Assembly (NCBI GenBank): GCA_964344785.1 | Contig: CAYFOR010000015.1 | Coordinates: forward strand, 1 to 39,250 | DNA from: Thiopontia sp964344785 | Lineage (GTDB): Bacteria; Pseudomonadota; Gammaproteobacteria; GCF-002020875 | Length of the DNA: 39,250 nt | Direction: 5' to 3' | In this document: in pieces, positions 1-8,275 of the stretch | Position numbering within the stretch: the first letter of the stretch is position 1 | How the letters are laid out: each line of letters opens with the position of its first letter | Notes under the pieces: model-generated | Seen by the model: the letters and a program-made list of their open reading frames with translations, nothing else | Databases searched by the model: none | What the model was told of the DNA's origin: nothing | Translations under genes and position numbers: made by a program

Positions 1-34
1 ACGTCATCAATAACCAATTGAATTTATTCGATTA

Positions 35-52
35 AACGTTGGGACACCAGTG
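35..52 (+). repeat. 18-bp repeat at left flagellin junction
   Basis: The 18 bases at this site recur exactly, in inverted orientation, at 39198-39215. In both places the motif abuts the 3' part of a flagellin gene at nearly the same codon, and in both the expected upstream flagellin sequence is missing. The motif is read in different frames at the two sites, so the match is at DNA level and not due to flagellin coding homology. About 20 bases further upstream also look weakly similar between the two copies. It could be the end of a dispersed repeat or a recombination junction. Confidence 0.6.
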
Positions 53-235
53 AGCAACAATATCTCTTCAGCAAAATCCAGGATTGCGGATGCGGATATC
101 GCCCTTGAAACAGCGAATCTCGCCAAAAGCAAAGTGATACAGCAAGGGGGCATTGCAATGGTCGCGCAAGGCAACCTCTATTCGAAGCAGGTATTGGCTT
201 TGCTTGATAATTTACCAATAGGCGCTATGAAATAG
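50..235 (+). pseudogene. Flagellin C-terminal remnant (5' truncated)
   Basis: The reading frame encodes the conserved flagellin C-terminal D0/D1 helix (SSAKSRIADADIALETANLA, then a QQGG...AQ.N segment and a LALL ending). It matches residues ~228-280 of the intact flagellin at 37896-38741. Nothing upstream in the same frame resembles a flagellin N-terminus or D1 helix: the frame is closed by a stop at 11-13, and homology begins at about the GTG at 50. Without the N-terminal helix it cannot polymerise as a filament subunit. It may be a true pseudogene, a silent cassette, or the product of a rearranged or misassembled flagellin array at the window edge. Confidence 0.8.
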
Positions 236-577
236 CCTCCATGAGAAGCTTACAAAATTAAGGCTATGTGCAAAACATGGTTGAAATCAGGCTTTCTGAA
301 GTGATTTTGCCAAAATCGTGGTGAGTGGTTGGATCAAGGACAGTAGGTAGTCAGAAGCGGACTCTTGGAGTGGCGGGATTCGAGCTCAACAGAGCGGTTG
401 AAAGTTGGCTTAAGCAGCGCTACTGTTTCATCGATGGCGTGCTCCTTTGTTTGTTTTTAATATTTTTTCAACGAATTGATTTCACAAAAAATAAAGGGCG
501 AGCCTTGTTGGTTATTCAGCGAACAGGGTGAAATGAAATATTCTGGTTAAATATGCAGGTGAAATGGGTGGCTTGTT
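236..577. other. Non-coding spacer, no recognised element
   Basis: This 342-base stretch lies between the flagellin remnant and the hybrid kinase. A 68-codon open frame at 325-531 has no recognisable family features and I do not support it as a gene. I found no convincing sigma-54, sigma-28 or sigma-70 promoter and no strong terminator. Confidence 0.5.
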
Positions 578-2809
578 ATGAATCAAAGTCGATTGATTTC
601 TGTTTTATTAATTATTGCAGTCATTGCATCCATGATGATTTATAAATTAAATGAAGAAAAATTAAAGAACAATATTCTTGAGACAGCCATTTATGTTGCC
701 AGTGCTGTGGATGTCGTTAAGCTCAAGTCATTGGAAGGGCATCAGAACGATAAGAAAAAAAGTGAATATACATACATCAATCAACAATTGAGAAACATCA
801 GGTTATCAAATAAAAATTGTAAATTCTTATATATTTTAGGTGAAAGAGATAGTGGCGATATTTTTTTCTATTCTGACTCACAGTTGGAATCCTCTCCGGA
901 TTACGCTGAGCCGGGGTTGGTTTATGATGAGATTTCTCCTGAATATAAGGCTGCCATGCTGACAGGGGATAGTATTGTTGTTGGCCCTGTAAGTGATAGA
1001 TGGGGAACCGTTATTACAGCACTATCTCCAGTAAAAGATGAAACAGGAAAAATTATCGCAACATTAGGCTTGGATAGCGAGGTAAAGCACTGGTATTACA
1101 CCGTGCTGATAAATAGTGCACTCCCTTTTGTTTTGGTCTTATTGATGCTTTTTGTGATCTATATACTCTCCATTATCCAAATTAGAAATAGAGAACTTTT
1201 AGATGTAAAGAATGCCGCGGAACAGGCGAACAGCACTTATCATAGACTCTTGGGAAACCTGCACGGCATGGCCTACCGTTGTCTCAATGACAGAAATTGG
1301 ACAATGCAATTCATCAGTGGAGGGGTCTATGAACTGACAGGCTATCGTAGTGATGAGATTCTCGACAACAGGTTTATTAGCTATAACGATATCATCTATC
1401 CTGATGATCAGAAGAGCGTTTGGGATGAAATTCAGAACTCACTGGAAAAAAAAGAGCGATTCCAGATCACTTATCGCATATATACGCGTGGTGGAGAAAC
1501 GCGAGTTGTGCTTGAAAATGGAGTTGGTGTCCATTCCAAGGCGGGTGACCTTATCGCCATTGAAGGCTTTATTACAGACATCACGCCACACAAAGAAATG
1601 GAGCAGAAATTGATTATTGCCAAGGAGGAAGCGGAGGAAGCCAATCTTAGCAAGGGTGCTTTTCTTGCCAATATGAGCCACGAAATTCGCACTCCAATGA
1701 ATGGTATTATTGGGTTGAGTCATCTTGCGCTACAGGAAACACTTCCTGTAACGACAAAGGGTTATCTGAGTAAAATTCATGATTCGGCCAACCTTCTGTT
1801 GGGAATCATCAATGACATTCTTGATTTTTCCAAGATTGAAGCAGGAAAAGTGGACATTGAGCATGTTGATTTCAGACTGGCTGAGGTGATTGAGGCGTTG
1901 AGCCATATCACGGAATTCAGAGCAGAAGAGAAAGGATTGGTGGCTCGGTTCGATATCGATCCATCGATTCCTGATATTCTTTGCGGAGATCCACTTCGGC
2001 TTCAGCAGATCCTCACCAATCTGTTCAATAACGCAATCAAGTTTACTGAACAGGGAGAGATCACTCTCAAGACTTCATTGTTGGAGCGAAAGAGAGGCCG
2101 TGTACAGCTTCGCTTTGTGGTTGAAGATAGTGGTATCGGTATGAGTCAGGAGCAGGTTAAAAGATTGTTCCAGCCATTTTCCCAAGCGGATAGTTCTACA
2201 ACTCGAAAATATGGGGGTACAGGGTTGGGGCTATCGATTTGCAAGTCTCTGGTGGAGTTGATGGGAGGAGAAATTGGGGTTGAGAGCGAGTTAAATCAGG
2301 GATCGCGTTTTTTCTTTGAATTACCCCTATCTCTGGGACAGAAACAGAATGGTCAATCCATTGAGCATAGAAAAACAAGCAGGCAGGATGTATCCCTTGA
2401 AGGAATGAAGGTGCTTCTTGTAGAGGACAACAAGGTCAATCAGCTGGTAGCACAACAGATTTTGACAGCAGCAGGAGCACTGGTAGAGACTGCCGAAAAC
2501 GGAGTGCAGGCGGTAGATTCGATTGAGGATAGTCATTACGATATTGTGTTGATGGATATCCAAATGCCGGAAATGGATGGGTATCAGGCTACCCGGCAGA
2601 TTCGCTACCGCTATTCAGATCAGGAGTTGCCGGTGATTGCGATGACAGCGAATGCATTGAAAGAGGATCGAGAAGAAGCGCTGAAAGCAGGAATGAATGA
2701 CTATTTGAGTAAACCCATCGATGTAAAGGCGCTGTACAGGATGCTTGCTTCCTACAAAAAGAGGGAGGTGGAAAATACTACCAGTATAAGGAGTGGAAAA
2801 AACATCTGA
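578..2809 (+). CDS. Membrane hybrid sensor histidine kinase (PAS, HisKA, HATPase, receiver)
   Basis: Inner-membrane hybrid kinase of 743 aa. TM1 is at ~6-23, followed by a periplasmic sensor of ~150 residues that looks Cache-like near its end (RWGTVITALSPVKDETGKII), and TM2 at ~178-201. In the cytoplasm come a PAS domain (~219-345), a HisKA domain with phospho-acceptor His368 in NMSHEIRTPMNG, a HATPase domain (DSGIGM and GGTGLGL boxes), and a C-terminal receiver with phospho-acceptor Asp660 in VLMDIQMPEMDG. The receiver has the usual acidic pair (VEDN). The ATG follows a modest GGTGG. There is no partner regulator next to it, so output must go through an Hpt protein or regulator elsewhere. 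The ligand is unknown. It sits directly beside flagellar genes, but a link to motility is only positional. Confidence 0.9.
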   Translation: MNQSRLISVLLIIAVIASMMIYKLNEEKLKNNILETAIYVASAVDVVKLKSLEGHQNDKKKSEYTYINQQLRNIRLSNKNCKFLYILGERDSGDIFFYSDSQLESSPDYAEPGLVYDEISPEYKAAMLTGDSIVVGPVSDRWGTVITALSPVKDETGKIIATLGLDSEVKHWYYTVLINSALPFVLVLLMLFVIYILSIIQIRNRELLDVKNAAEQANSTYHRLLGNLHGMAYRCLNDRNWTMQFISGGVYELTGYRSDEILDNRFISYNDIIYPDDQKSVWDEIQNSLEKKERFQITYRIYTRGGETRVVLENGVGVHSKAGDLIAIEGFITDITPHKEMEQKLIIAKEEAEEANLSKGAFLANMSHEIRTPMNGIIGLSHLALQETLPVTTKGYLSKIHDSANLLLGIINDILDFSKIEAGKVDIEHVDFRLAEVIEALSHITEFRAEEKGLVARFDIDPSIPDILCGDPLRLQQILTNLFNNAIKFTEQGEITLKTSLLERKRGRVQLRFVVEDSGIGMSQEQVKRLFQPFSQADSSTTRKYGGTGLGLSICKSLVELMGGEIGVESELNQGSRFFFELPLSLGQKQNGQSIEHRKTSRQDVSLEGMKVLLVEDNKVNQLVAQQILTAAGALVETAENGVQAVDSIEDSHYDIVLMDIQMPEMDGYQATRQIRYRYSDQELPVIAMTANALKEDREEALKAGMNDYLSKPIDVKALYRMLASYKKREVENTTSIRSGKNI

Positions 2810-3000
2810 TGATTTCTACCAGCTTCCAGCATCTGCTTTGTAGAGGCTACGAAAGATTATCGATGACCTATCGAGCGGCAGCAAAAGGGGCAGAACAGAC
2901 ATGCTATCCTGCTTTACCAACCAGATAATGCACAAAACAGGGTGTTTTCCAGAGAAGGAGAAAAGCTCAATTCCAATCTCGTTTTGCAAATAGCCTGAAT

Positions 3001-3035
3001 TAAAAATGCCAGAGGCCCACTACAGCACTCTGGCA
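3001..3035 (-). terminator. Rho-independent terminator of the 3075-4253 gene
   Basis: A perfect 8-bp stem (TGCCAGAG / CTCTGGCA at 3007-3014 and 3028-3035) has a 13-base loop. On the minus strand it is followed directly by five T residues (complement of 3002-3006). It lies 40 bases past the stop of the minus-strand gene, which suggests that gene is transcribed as a single unit. Confidence 0.75.
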
Positions 3036-3074
3036 CCACCACTACAGCTTACACACTTACACTAAAACTGTTTC

Positions 3075-4253
3075 TTACGGGAATTTGTAGATCGACTGGA
3101 CACGCTCCTGCTCTTCAGCCAGCGACTGCTGTATGGCAATCAATTTGAACTGCTCCTGCTTGAGCTGCTCCTGCCCCATCACCAACTCCTCAAGATGGCG
3201 TTTCAACTCCGGGTACTGACCCTCGCTATTTTTCAGTTGCTCATGAAGCGCCATGATCTTCTGCTGGGTCTCGTCGATCTTCCCTTCCACAATACTGAAG
3301 TCCACCGTGACCTCGGCCATCTCCTGTTCAGCCATTTCGCCATCCTCTTCCATCATGGGTGACTCTTCAGCCTCAGGTGCCGGTTCGGGGATCTTGTTCA
3401 GCGCATCTTGCAGAGAAGTCATCGAAGCGACCGCTTCATCCATCATCTGCTGCTGCTCAAAGATTCGGCCTGCGATCAGATTGACATTTTCACCAACCCC
3501 ATCCACCGAGGCGCTGACCGTCTCAACCTTCTCCGGCAGGGTCTCTTTATCCTCTGTCACCACCAGCCCCAATACGGCGGCTGTGAGTGCCACCCCGACA
3601 CCGGCAACGATCATCCCGATCGAAGAGGCTTTCTCAACCTTCGCCAGTGATGGGCGCTCCTCTTTCATCTCCTTGGAGGCATCCTTCACACCTTTGACAA
3701 ACTTCTCCGCTGCTGTGTGACGCTCTTCAAGTTGAGCATTGATCTCTTCCGCCTTGCTGACGGCCGATTCAACACGATCTGCAGTTGTAGTCAATTTGGC
3801 CAGCAGTGCCTCCATGGCGCTGGTATCGATACTGGCTGGAGCGGCTGCCGGTGCTGCAGGTGCCGGAGCAGGCTCTGGCGCAGGGGTGGGAGCGGGTTCA
3901 GGCTCAGGTACTGGTTCCGGCTCAGCCATCAACTCCTCTTCAACAGGATCAGGCTCCTGTGCCTCATCCTCCTGCTGATTGTCATCGACCAGCGCATCGA
4001 TATCGAAATCATCTTCGTCTGTGACCATCTCGTCAGCGGCCGCTTCATCAACCATCTCATCTGCCGGGAGCGGATCTTCAGCAACCTCATCCATACTCTC
4101 TTCATCACCCGCCACTTCATCCAGCATGCTGTCAATATCGACAGCGTCATCGTCTGCGCCCTCCTCTCCCGCCGGGCCGCCAGCAGCAACCTCATCCATC
4201 AACGAGTCAATGTCGAGCTCTTCTTCGACTTCCATATTCTCTTCATCTGCCAT
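3075..4253 (-). CDS. Unrecognised acidic single-TM coiled-coil protein, sigma-54 promoted
   Basis: 392 aa, family not recognised. The N-terminal ~100 residues are strongly acidic and hold three related motifs: DIDSLMDEVA (14-23), DIDSMLDEVA (39-48) and DIDALVDD (84-91). A Pro/Glu/Ala-rich linker (~101-141) follows, then a helical segment, one TM at ~212-232, and predicted coiled coils at ~243-280 and ~315-388. Basic residues just before the TM suggest a cytoplasmic acidic N-terminus and a periplasmic coiled-coil C-terminus. It has its own sigma-54-type promoter (4393-4408) and terminator (3001-3035), so it looks monocistronic and part of the flagellar regulon. The architecture recalls the coiled-coil proteins at 7561 and 8821. 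A role in the motor, the chemoreceptor array or polar localisation is inference only. Confidence 0.75.
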   Translation of the reverse strand: MADEENMEVEEELDIDSLMDEVAAGGPAGEEGADDDAVDIDSMLDEVAGDEESMDEVAEDPLPADEMVDEAAADEMVTDEDDFDIDALVDDNQQEDEAQEPDPVEEELMAEPEPVPEPEPAPTPAPEPAPAPAAPAAAPASIDTSAMEALLAKLTTTADRVESAVSKAEEINAQLEERHTAAEKFVKGVKDASKEMKEERPSLAKVEKASSIGMIVAGVGVALTAAVLGLVVTEDKETLPEKVETVSASVDGVGENVNLIAGRIFEQQQMMDEAVASMTSLQDALNKIPEPAPEAEESPMMEEDGEMAEQEMAEVTVDFSIVEGKIDETQQKIMALHEQLKNSEGQYPELKRHLEELVMGQEQLKQEQFKLIAIQQSLAEEQERVQSIYKFP

Positions 4254-4319
4254 AACTTGCTTACTCTTGTTGGTATGGGTATTGTTGGTGACAGCCTCAC
4301 TTTTAAATATCAGGACAGG

Positions 4320-4348
4320 TTGAACGGTGTTTCACTCTATCCTATGCT
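4320..4348 (+). promoter_or_regulatory. Possible sigma-70 promoter for the fliK-like gene
   Basis: TTGAAC at 4320-4325 and TATGCT at 4343-4348 are separated by 17 bases, each matching 4 of 6 consensus positions. It lies ~65 bases upstream of the TTG start at 4414. The match is weak and this is only a candidate. Confidence 0.25.
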
Positions 4349-4392
4349 AAAAAAGTGGACAGCGTCATAAAGTTGTCCTCAATCACCATCCT

Positions 4393-4408
4393 AGCAATAA
4401 AGATGCCA
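4393..4408 (-). promoter_or_regulatory. Sigma-54 promoter for the 3075-4253 gene
   Basis: Reads TGGCATCTTTATTGCT on the minus strand, with invariant GG and GC separated by exactly 10 bases. It matches 10 of 12 conserved positions of TGGCACG-N4-TTGCW. Expected transcription start is near 4382, giving a ~130-base leader before the ATG at 4253. It nearly abuts the start of the divergent fliK-like gene at 4414. Confidence 0.7.
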
Positions 4409-4413
4409 ACCAA

Positions 4414-5523
4414 TTGAATCCGATCACGCTACCCACTCTGACTGCCAGTCAATCCGTTCTCTCCTTGACCCGTACTTCAGCCACGTTACCACTGCTGAAG
4501 GTCGGTGACCAGATGACGGCGACCGTAGTACAGAATCAAAATGGCAAGATCGATCTACAGCTACCACAAGGGGCAACCGTCTCGGCCAGGACCGAGCTGC
4601 CCCTCCAGACCGGACAGCAACTGCGCCTGACGGTAACCCAGCTTCAACCACAGGTGACGCTCTCCATACAGAAACCGGCACCTCCACCGGCTGAACTGTT
4701 GAGTCAACGGGCCACGCCTCAACAGCAGCCACTGCAGCAAGCGTTACAGAATCTGACCCAGATGTTGCAAAGCCCCACTACGCCAAAAATGAGTCAGCAG
4801 GCCATTCAGCAGCTTCTGCAGAATCTGCCCACCCTTGTTCAACTGATTGACCCCAAGCAGCTCAAGACACAGATCTCCAAATCCGGCACCTTTATGGAGA
4901 ACAATCTGGTCAACAACCGGGGGGGAGAGCTGAAAGGTGATCTCAAGATGCAGCTGCTGCAGATGAAATCGAGGATTCTGAACCAGCCCGATCAACAGAA
5001 TCAGCAGAAGATGCTCAAACAGGTCGACGCACTGATCGCCCGTATCGAGACCAACCAGCTCAAAAGCCTGCAGAGCCAAACCCAAAGCCAGACACAGACA
5101 CAGACACAACAGGCACAAACCGAATCCGGCGCAAAAGAGAGTGCGGCCTCACGCAGCTGGGATGTAGAAGTTCCGTTTCTGGTACAGGATCAGCCTCAGG
5201 AGATTGGTCTGAAATTCCGTCAGCAGCAGGAGTCTGATGACCCGGACAAACAGCGCTGGCATATCGAGATCAACCTCTCTCCTCCCGGCCTGGGTGCGAT
5301 CCAGGCACATGCGATCTACCATAATAGTGTGCTCGATATCCATTTCCTCAGTGAACGGGAGGAGACTGCCAACACGATTTCCGAGCAGATCGACCACCTG
5401 CAGGCTGCACTCTCAACGGCTGGGGTGGAGCCGGGAACGCTTTTCAGCAGGCAGATGAGCGTCAATGATCAAACCTCGGTTGACCTGCCCCATCTTTCAA
5501 ACCGATTCTCAATCAAGGCCTAG
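4414..5523 (+). CDS. FliK-like hook-length control domain protein
   Basis: 369 aa from a TTG start (an ATG at 4403 is closed after four codons, and the next in-frame ATG at 4515 would remove ~34 residues). The N-terminal half is Gln/Leu-rich with Gln-Thr runs (SQTQSQTQTQTQ). The C-terminal ~245-340 resembles the FliK type III substrate-specificity domain, with an INLSPPGLGAI segment equivalent to the LNPPNLG motif of canonical FliK. It is the second FliK-type gene in the window (the other is at 15865-17244) and is paired with fhlB. Proteins of this kind interact with FlhB in the export apparatus. Whether this copy controls hook length, or something else such as filament or rod export, is not visible from sequence. 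Confidence 0.75.
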   Translation: MNPITLPTLTASQSVLSLTRTSATLPLLKVGDQMTATVVQNQNGKIDLQLPQGATVSARTELPLQTGQQLRLTVTQLQPQVTLSIQKPAPPPAELLSQRATPQQQPLQQALQNLTQMLQSPTTPKMSQQAIQQLLQNLPTLVQLIDPKQLKTQISKSGTFMENNLVNNRGGELKGDLKMQLLQMKSRILNQPDQQNQQKMLKQVDALIARIETNQLKSLQSQTQSQTQTQTQQAQTESGAKESAASRSWDVEVPFLVQDQPQEIGLKFRQQQESDDPDKQRWHIEINLSPPGLGAIQAHAIYHNSVLDIHFLSEREETANTISEQIDHLQAALSTAGVEPGTLFSRQMSVNDQTSVDLPHLSNRFSIKA

Positions 5524-5555
5524 TCGTCGAACAGCATAGTATTGATACTCTGACC

Positions 5556-5846
5556 ATGGCAGATGCTCCCAATAAAGACAATGCGCCCAAGAATGCGGTC
5601 AACCTGGCGGTAGCCCTCAAATATGAAGGTGGTGGAGCACCACGGGTCACCGCTACCGGTAAAGGGGTCATCGCAGAGCAGATCATTGAACTTGCCAAGG
5701 AGCATGATGTTCCGCTCTATGAGGAGGCTGAACTGGTGCAGCTTCTCTCTGCCGTTGAACTCAATGCTGAAATCCCCGAGACACTCTATATAGCGGTGGC
5801 TGAGGTGATTGCATTTGCCTACCAGCTCTCCGGAAAGACACTGTAA
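5556..5846 (+). CDS. fhlB: FhlB: soluble homologue of the FlhB C-terminal domain
   Basis: 96 aa with no TM, matching the cytoplasmic C-terminal domain of the flagellar export gate protein FlhB (AVALKYEGGGAPRVTATGKG, then a D/E-rich EHDVPLYEEAELVQLL helix). The FlhB autocleavage motif NPTH is replaced here by NAVN, so self-cleavage is not expected. FhlB proteins are usually encoded beside FliK-like genes, as here (32-base spacing, same strand). It probably binds the export apparatus and can partly replace the FlhB C-terminus. The full-length flhB is not in this window. Confidence 0.85.
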   Translation: MADAPNKDNAPKNAVNLAVALKYEGGGAPRVTATGKGVIAEQIIELAKEHDVPLYEEAELVQLLSAVELNAEIPETLYIAVAEVIAFAYQLSGKTL

Positions 5847-6025
5847 ACACATCTGCCCGGCCCCCTCTGAAGCCTGCTTCACTCCGCCTCGTCTCGAATG
5901 ACCATAGACCAGTAACCGCCACAGGCCGGTAATCGGTTACGGGTACTGGTGAATAAGTGACTCAAAAATGGTCTGTCCGGATCTTTTCCATACCGGAAAG
6001 CGCCAAATTGTCGTCATTATCCCTA

Positions 6026-6041
6026 TGGCACACGGCTTGCA
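6026..6041 (+). promoter_or_regulatory. Sigma-54 promoter of the MCP-FlgP-FlgT operon
   Basis: TGGCACACGGCTTGCA has GG and GC exactly 10 bases apart and differs from TGGCACG-N4-TTGCW at one conserved position only. Expected start is near 6053, leaving a ~170-base leader before the ATG at 6226. It is the only strong promoter in the 379-base gap between fhlB and the MCP gene. Confidence 0.85.
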
Positions 6042-6149
6042 GCGGGAGTTATGGGAAGGGTTCACATCTCTAAGGAAACACTCAATTTTCCTCGAGAACT
6101 ATGTGATTCCTAAAGTGTAATAGTAGGATAACCGTTAATCCTATCTGTA

Positions 6150-6175
6150 TAAATTGTAGAATTTATTATCGATAG
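6150..6175 (+). promoter_or_regulatory. Possible sigma-28 promoter upstream of the MCP gene
   Basis: TAAA at 6150-6153, a 14-base spacer and ATCGATAG at 6168-6175 resemble TAAA-N15-GCCGATAA, with a one-base-short spacer and 5 of 8 matches at -10. If real, the operon would have early sigma-54 and late sigma-28 input. Confidence 0.3.
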
Positions 6176-6225
6176 GTTGAGCTACGCATCGTATCAATGC
6201 CTGAATAGAACAGTGATTTAAGAAA

Positions 6226-7500
6226 ATGGACAAGTCAACAGATAAAGCGAGCAGCAAATACATTGAACTCTATTGGCCCGCCCTGCTCATCACCGTAATG
6301 TCGGTGGTTTCCGAGGTTTTATTGGGCGCCTCTCTGATTCCGATTACACTGACCATCATTACTGCATTGGCATGGGCGGTCATGGCCTATCTCAACCGTA
6401 AACAGGCGGCACCGGCAGCGCCTGCAGAACCCGAGGTTGTTGCTCCACCACCCATGCCCGAACCGATCATGGTCACCCCTGATCCTGTCAGCATTGCGCC
6501 ACAGGTGTCGGGCATTGCGTCAGAGATCGGACAGTACCTGCGTGATGAGTCCGTCTCGATCAAGGACAAGACCGCCAATATTCGCAACATCATCAAGGAT
6601 GCCATCACCAACCTGAACAACAGCTTCAATAATCTGAACGACCACACCCAGCAAGAACATGATGTGGTGATTTCACTGATCGAGAGCCTGGGAAGCAACG
6701 ATGGCGGCTCTGAAAGCTCGCTCAGTTTCCAGACACTCTCTCAGGAGACCACGCAGGTGATGGAGAAACTGGTTGCCCAACTCTCAAGCGTTGGACAGCG
6801 CAGTACTGAAACCGTGGGCAAGATTGACGAGATGGTCGGTCAGATCGAGGCGATCTTCACCCTGCTGGTTGACGTGAAGAGTATCGCGGATCAGACCAAC
6901 CTGCTGGCACTCAACGCGGCCATCGAGGCTGCCCGTGCAGGTGATGCAGGCCGAGGGTTTGCGGTTGTGGCAGATGAGGTTCGTAAACTCTCCCTCCACT
7001 CCAACCAGTTGAATGAACAGATTCGTGCACAGGCGGAGCAGGCCAAGACCACGGTAGACGATGTTCGCTCCATCGTCTCCAAGGTGGCAACCGAGGATGT
7101 GAATGAGGCGCTCAGCTCCAAATCCACAGTAGATAACATGATGTATGACCTGGAGCGGATGAACAGTGCAGTCTCACAAAAGCTGGAGCAGATCTCCGGC
7201 ATGATTACCCAGGTGGATGACAATGTCTCGGTTGCAGTCCGTTCCCTCCAGTTTGAGGATATTGTTTCCCAGATCCTGGGGCAACTGGACGGCCAGACCA
7301 CCAACTTGGAGTCCTTTGCGGATCAGATCAACAGCACCGCAGGGATGATGGGTGACGTTGCAGATGGCACACAGTGCCAGAGCCAGCTCAGTACACTGCA
7401 GAGCGCCATCTCCCAGGCCCGTAGCAGTCTGAAATCGACTGCACCTGCACAGCAGCAGGCACAGTCGTCAATGCAGGACGGAGATGTGGAACTGTTCTGA
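6226..7500 (+). CDS. Membrane MCP-like signalling protein without a ligand domain
   Basis: 424 aa. Two closely spaced N-terminal hydrophobic segments (~15-33 and ~36-55) leave no room for a periplasmic sensor. A Pro/Ala-rich linker (~60-90) leads to a cytoplasmic helical bundle with the highly conserved MCP hairpin (~216-254: QTNLLALNAAIEAARAGDAG and GRGFAVVADEVRKLS). The C-terminal part has VRSLQFEDIVSQILGQLD, seen in MCP-like proteins linked to flagellar loci rather than classical receptors. It is first in a sigma-54-promoted operon with acidic TM, FlgP, coiled-coil and FlgT genes. It may couple CheA/CheW arrays to the pole or motor, or act as a structural protein. Without a ligand domain it is unlikely to be an ordinary chemoreceptor. 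Confidence 0.85.
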   Translation: MDKSTDKASSKYIELYWPALLITVMSVVSEVLLGASLIPITLTIITALAWAVMAYLNRKQAAPAAPAEPEVVAPPPMPEPIMVTPDPVSIAPQVSGIASEIGQYLRDESVSIKDKTANIRNIIKDAITNLNNSFNNLNDHTQQEHDVVISLIESLGSNDGGSESSLSFQTLSQETTQVMEKLVAQLSSVGQRSTETVGKIDEMVGQIEAIFTLLVDVKSIADQTNLLALNAAIEAARAGDAGRGFAVVADEVRKLSLHSNQLNEQIRAQAEQAKTTVDDVRSIVSKVATEDVNEALSSKSTVDNMMYDLERMNSAVSQKLEQISGMITQVDDNVSVAVRSLQFEDIVSQILGQLDGQTTNLESFADQINSTAGMMGDVADGTQCQSQLSTLQSAISQARSSLKSTAPAQQQAQSSMQDGDVELF

Positions 7501-7560
7501 CCTACAGAGTTGTATTGCCGAATAACAATAAATAGATAAGACAGACATAGAGTAATCATC

Positions 7561-8211
7561 ATGGCAAAAGATGAAGCGAATGACGAGGGCGAAGAGGACG
7601 GCGGCGGTGGCGGTGGCGGCGGCCTGATTCCGCTGATACTGGGTGCACTCACCGTTGTTCTCAATATTGCCATTCTGGTTTATCTGATTCTCTTCCCTGC
7701 CGGTGGTGGAGCGATGGTCGATGAGATGACCCTTCAGGTGAAGGCCATTCACGACGAGGTGCTGCCGACCATGAGTGAGCAGATCAGCGCAATTGCCACA
7801 GAGATCGTCCCCGGAGGAGATGAAGACGAGGACGAAGATGAGGAAGGTGGCGATGAAGATGAAGAGGAGGAAGAAGGTGACGAAGAGGAGTATGCCGACG
7901 ATGAGTACGAAGAGGAGTATGTAGCTGAAGACGGTGGCGATCTCTCTGAAATCACAATGATGCTGACCGATACACAGCTCATCCTTCGTCAAATGGCCGA
8001 GAACATCAATAGTGACAACGCTTCCATTAAACGCTCTGTTCGCGGGGCATCCAATGCGGGCAAGCAGATACGGAATTTGAGGCAGGACCTGATAAGAATC
8101 GAGAAGAAGCTGAATGAGATACTGGAGGGCGGTCCCCGAAAGAAAAAACGTGGCGGCGGAGGAGTCTCCCAATTCCCGGAAGTCGATGAAGGTCTGATTT
8201 CCTACCCATAA
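7561..8211 (+). CDS. Unrecognised small acidic single-TM protein
   Basis: 216 aa. A short acidic N-terminus ends in eight consecutive glycines (14-21), followed by one TM (~22-47) and an amphipathic helix (~55-80). A strongly Asp/Glu-rich stretch (~87-120) comes next, then a helical coiled-coil-like segment (~128-190) and a KKKRGGGG motif (~193-201). I do not recognise the family. The acidic run might bind Ca2+ or a basic partner if periplasmic, but its side of the membrane cannot be fixed from charges because the flanks of the TM are neutral or acidic. It lies 60 bases after the MCP-like gene and 64 before flgP, so co-transcription is likely. Confidence 0.75.
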   Translation: MAKDEANDEGEEDGGGGGGGGLIPLILGALTVVLNIAILVYLILFPAGGGAMVDEMTLQVKAIHDEVLPTMSEQISAIATEIVPGGDEDEDEDEEGGDEDEEEEEGDEEEYADDEYEEEYVAEDGGDLSEITMMLTDTQLILRQMAENINSDNASIKRSVRGASNAGKQIRNLRQDLIRIEKKLNEILEGGPRKKKRGGGGVSQFPEVDEGLISYP

Positions 8212-8275
8212 CACAACAGTCACAAACAGAAGCAATTTATAAAAATAACAACACTACCGACAGGAGAGCACAGCA

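Noticed and set aside
325..531. 68-codon frame after the left flagellin remnant
   Set aside because: No recognisable domain, no Shine-Dalgarno sequence and no context support.
4270..4290. TTGGTATGGGTATTGTT as a plus-strand sigma-54 site for the fliK-like gene
   Set aside because: The -12 GC is GT here. That position is almost invariant.
3717..4370. 217-codon plus-strand frame overlapping the acidic 3075 gene
   Set aside because: It is antisense to repetitive acidic and Pro/Ala codons. The promoter and terminator support the minus-strand gene.
7468..8235. 255-codon open frame opposite the acidic TM gene
   Set aside because: It is a by-product of the GAG/GAT-rich acidic codons. The plus-strand gene fits the operon spacing and has the TM and operon context.
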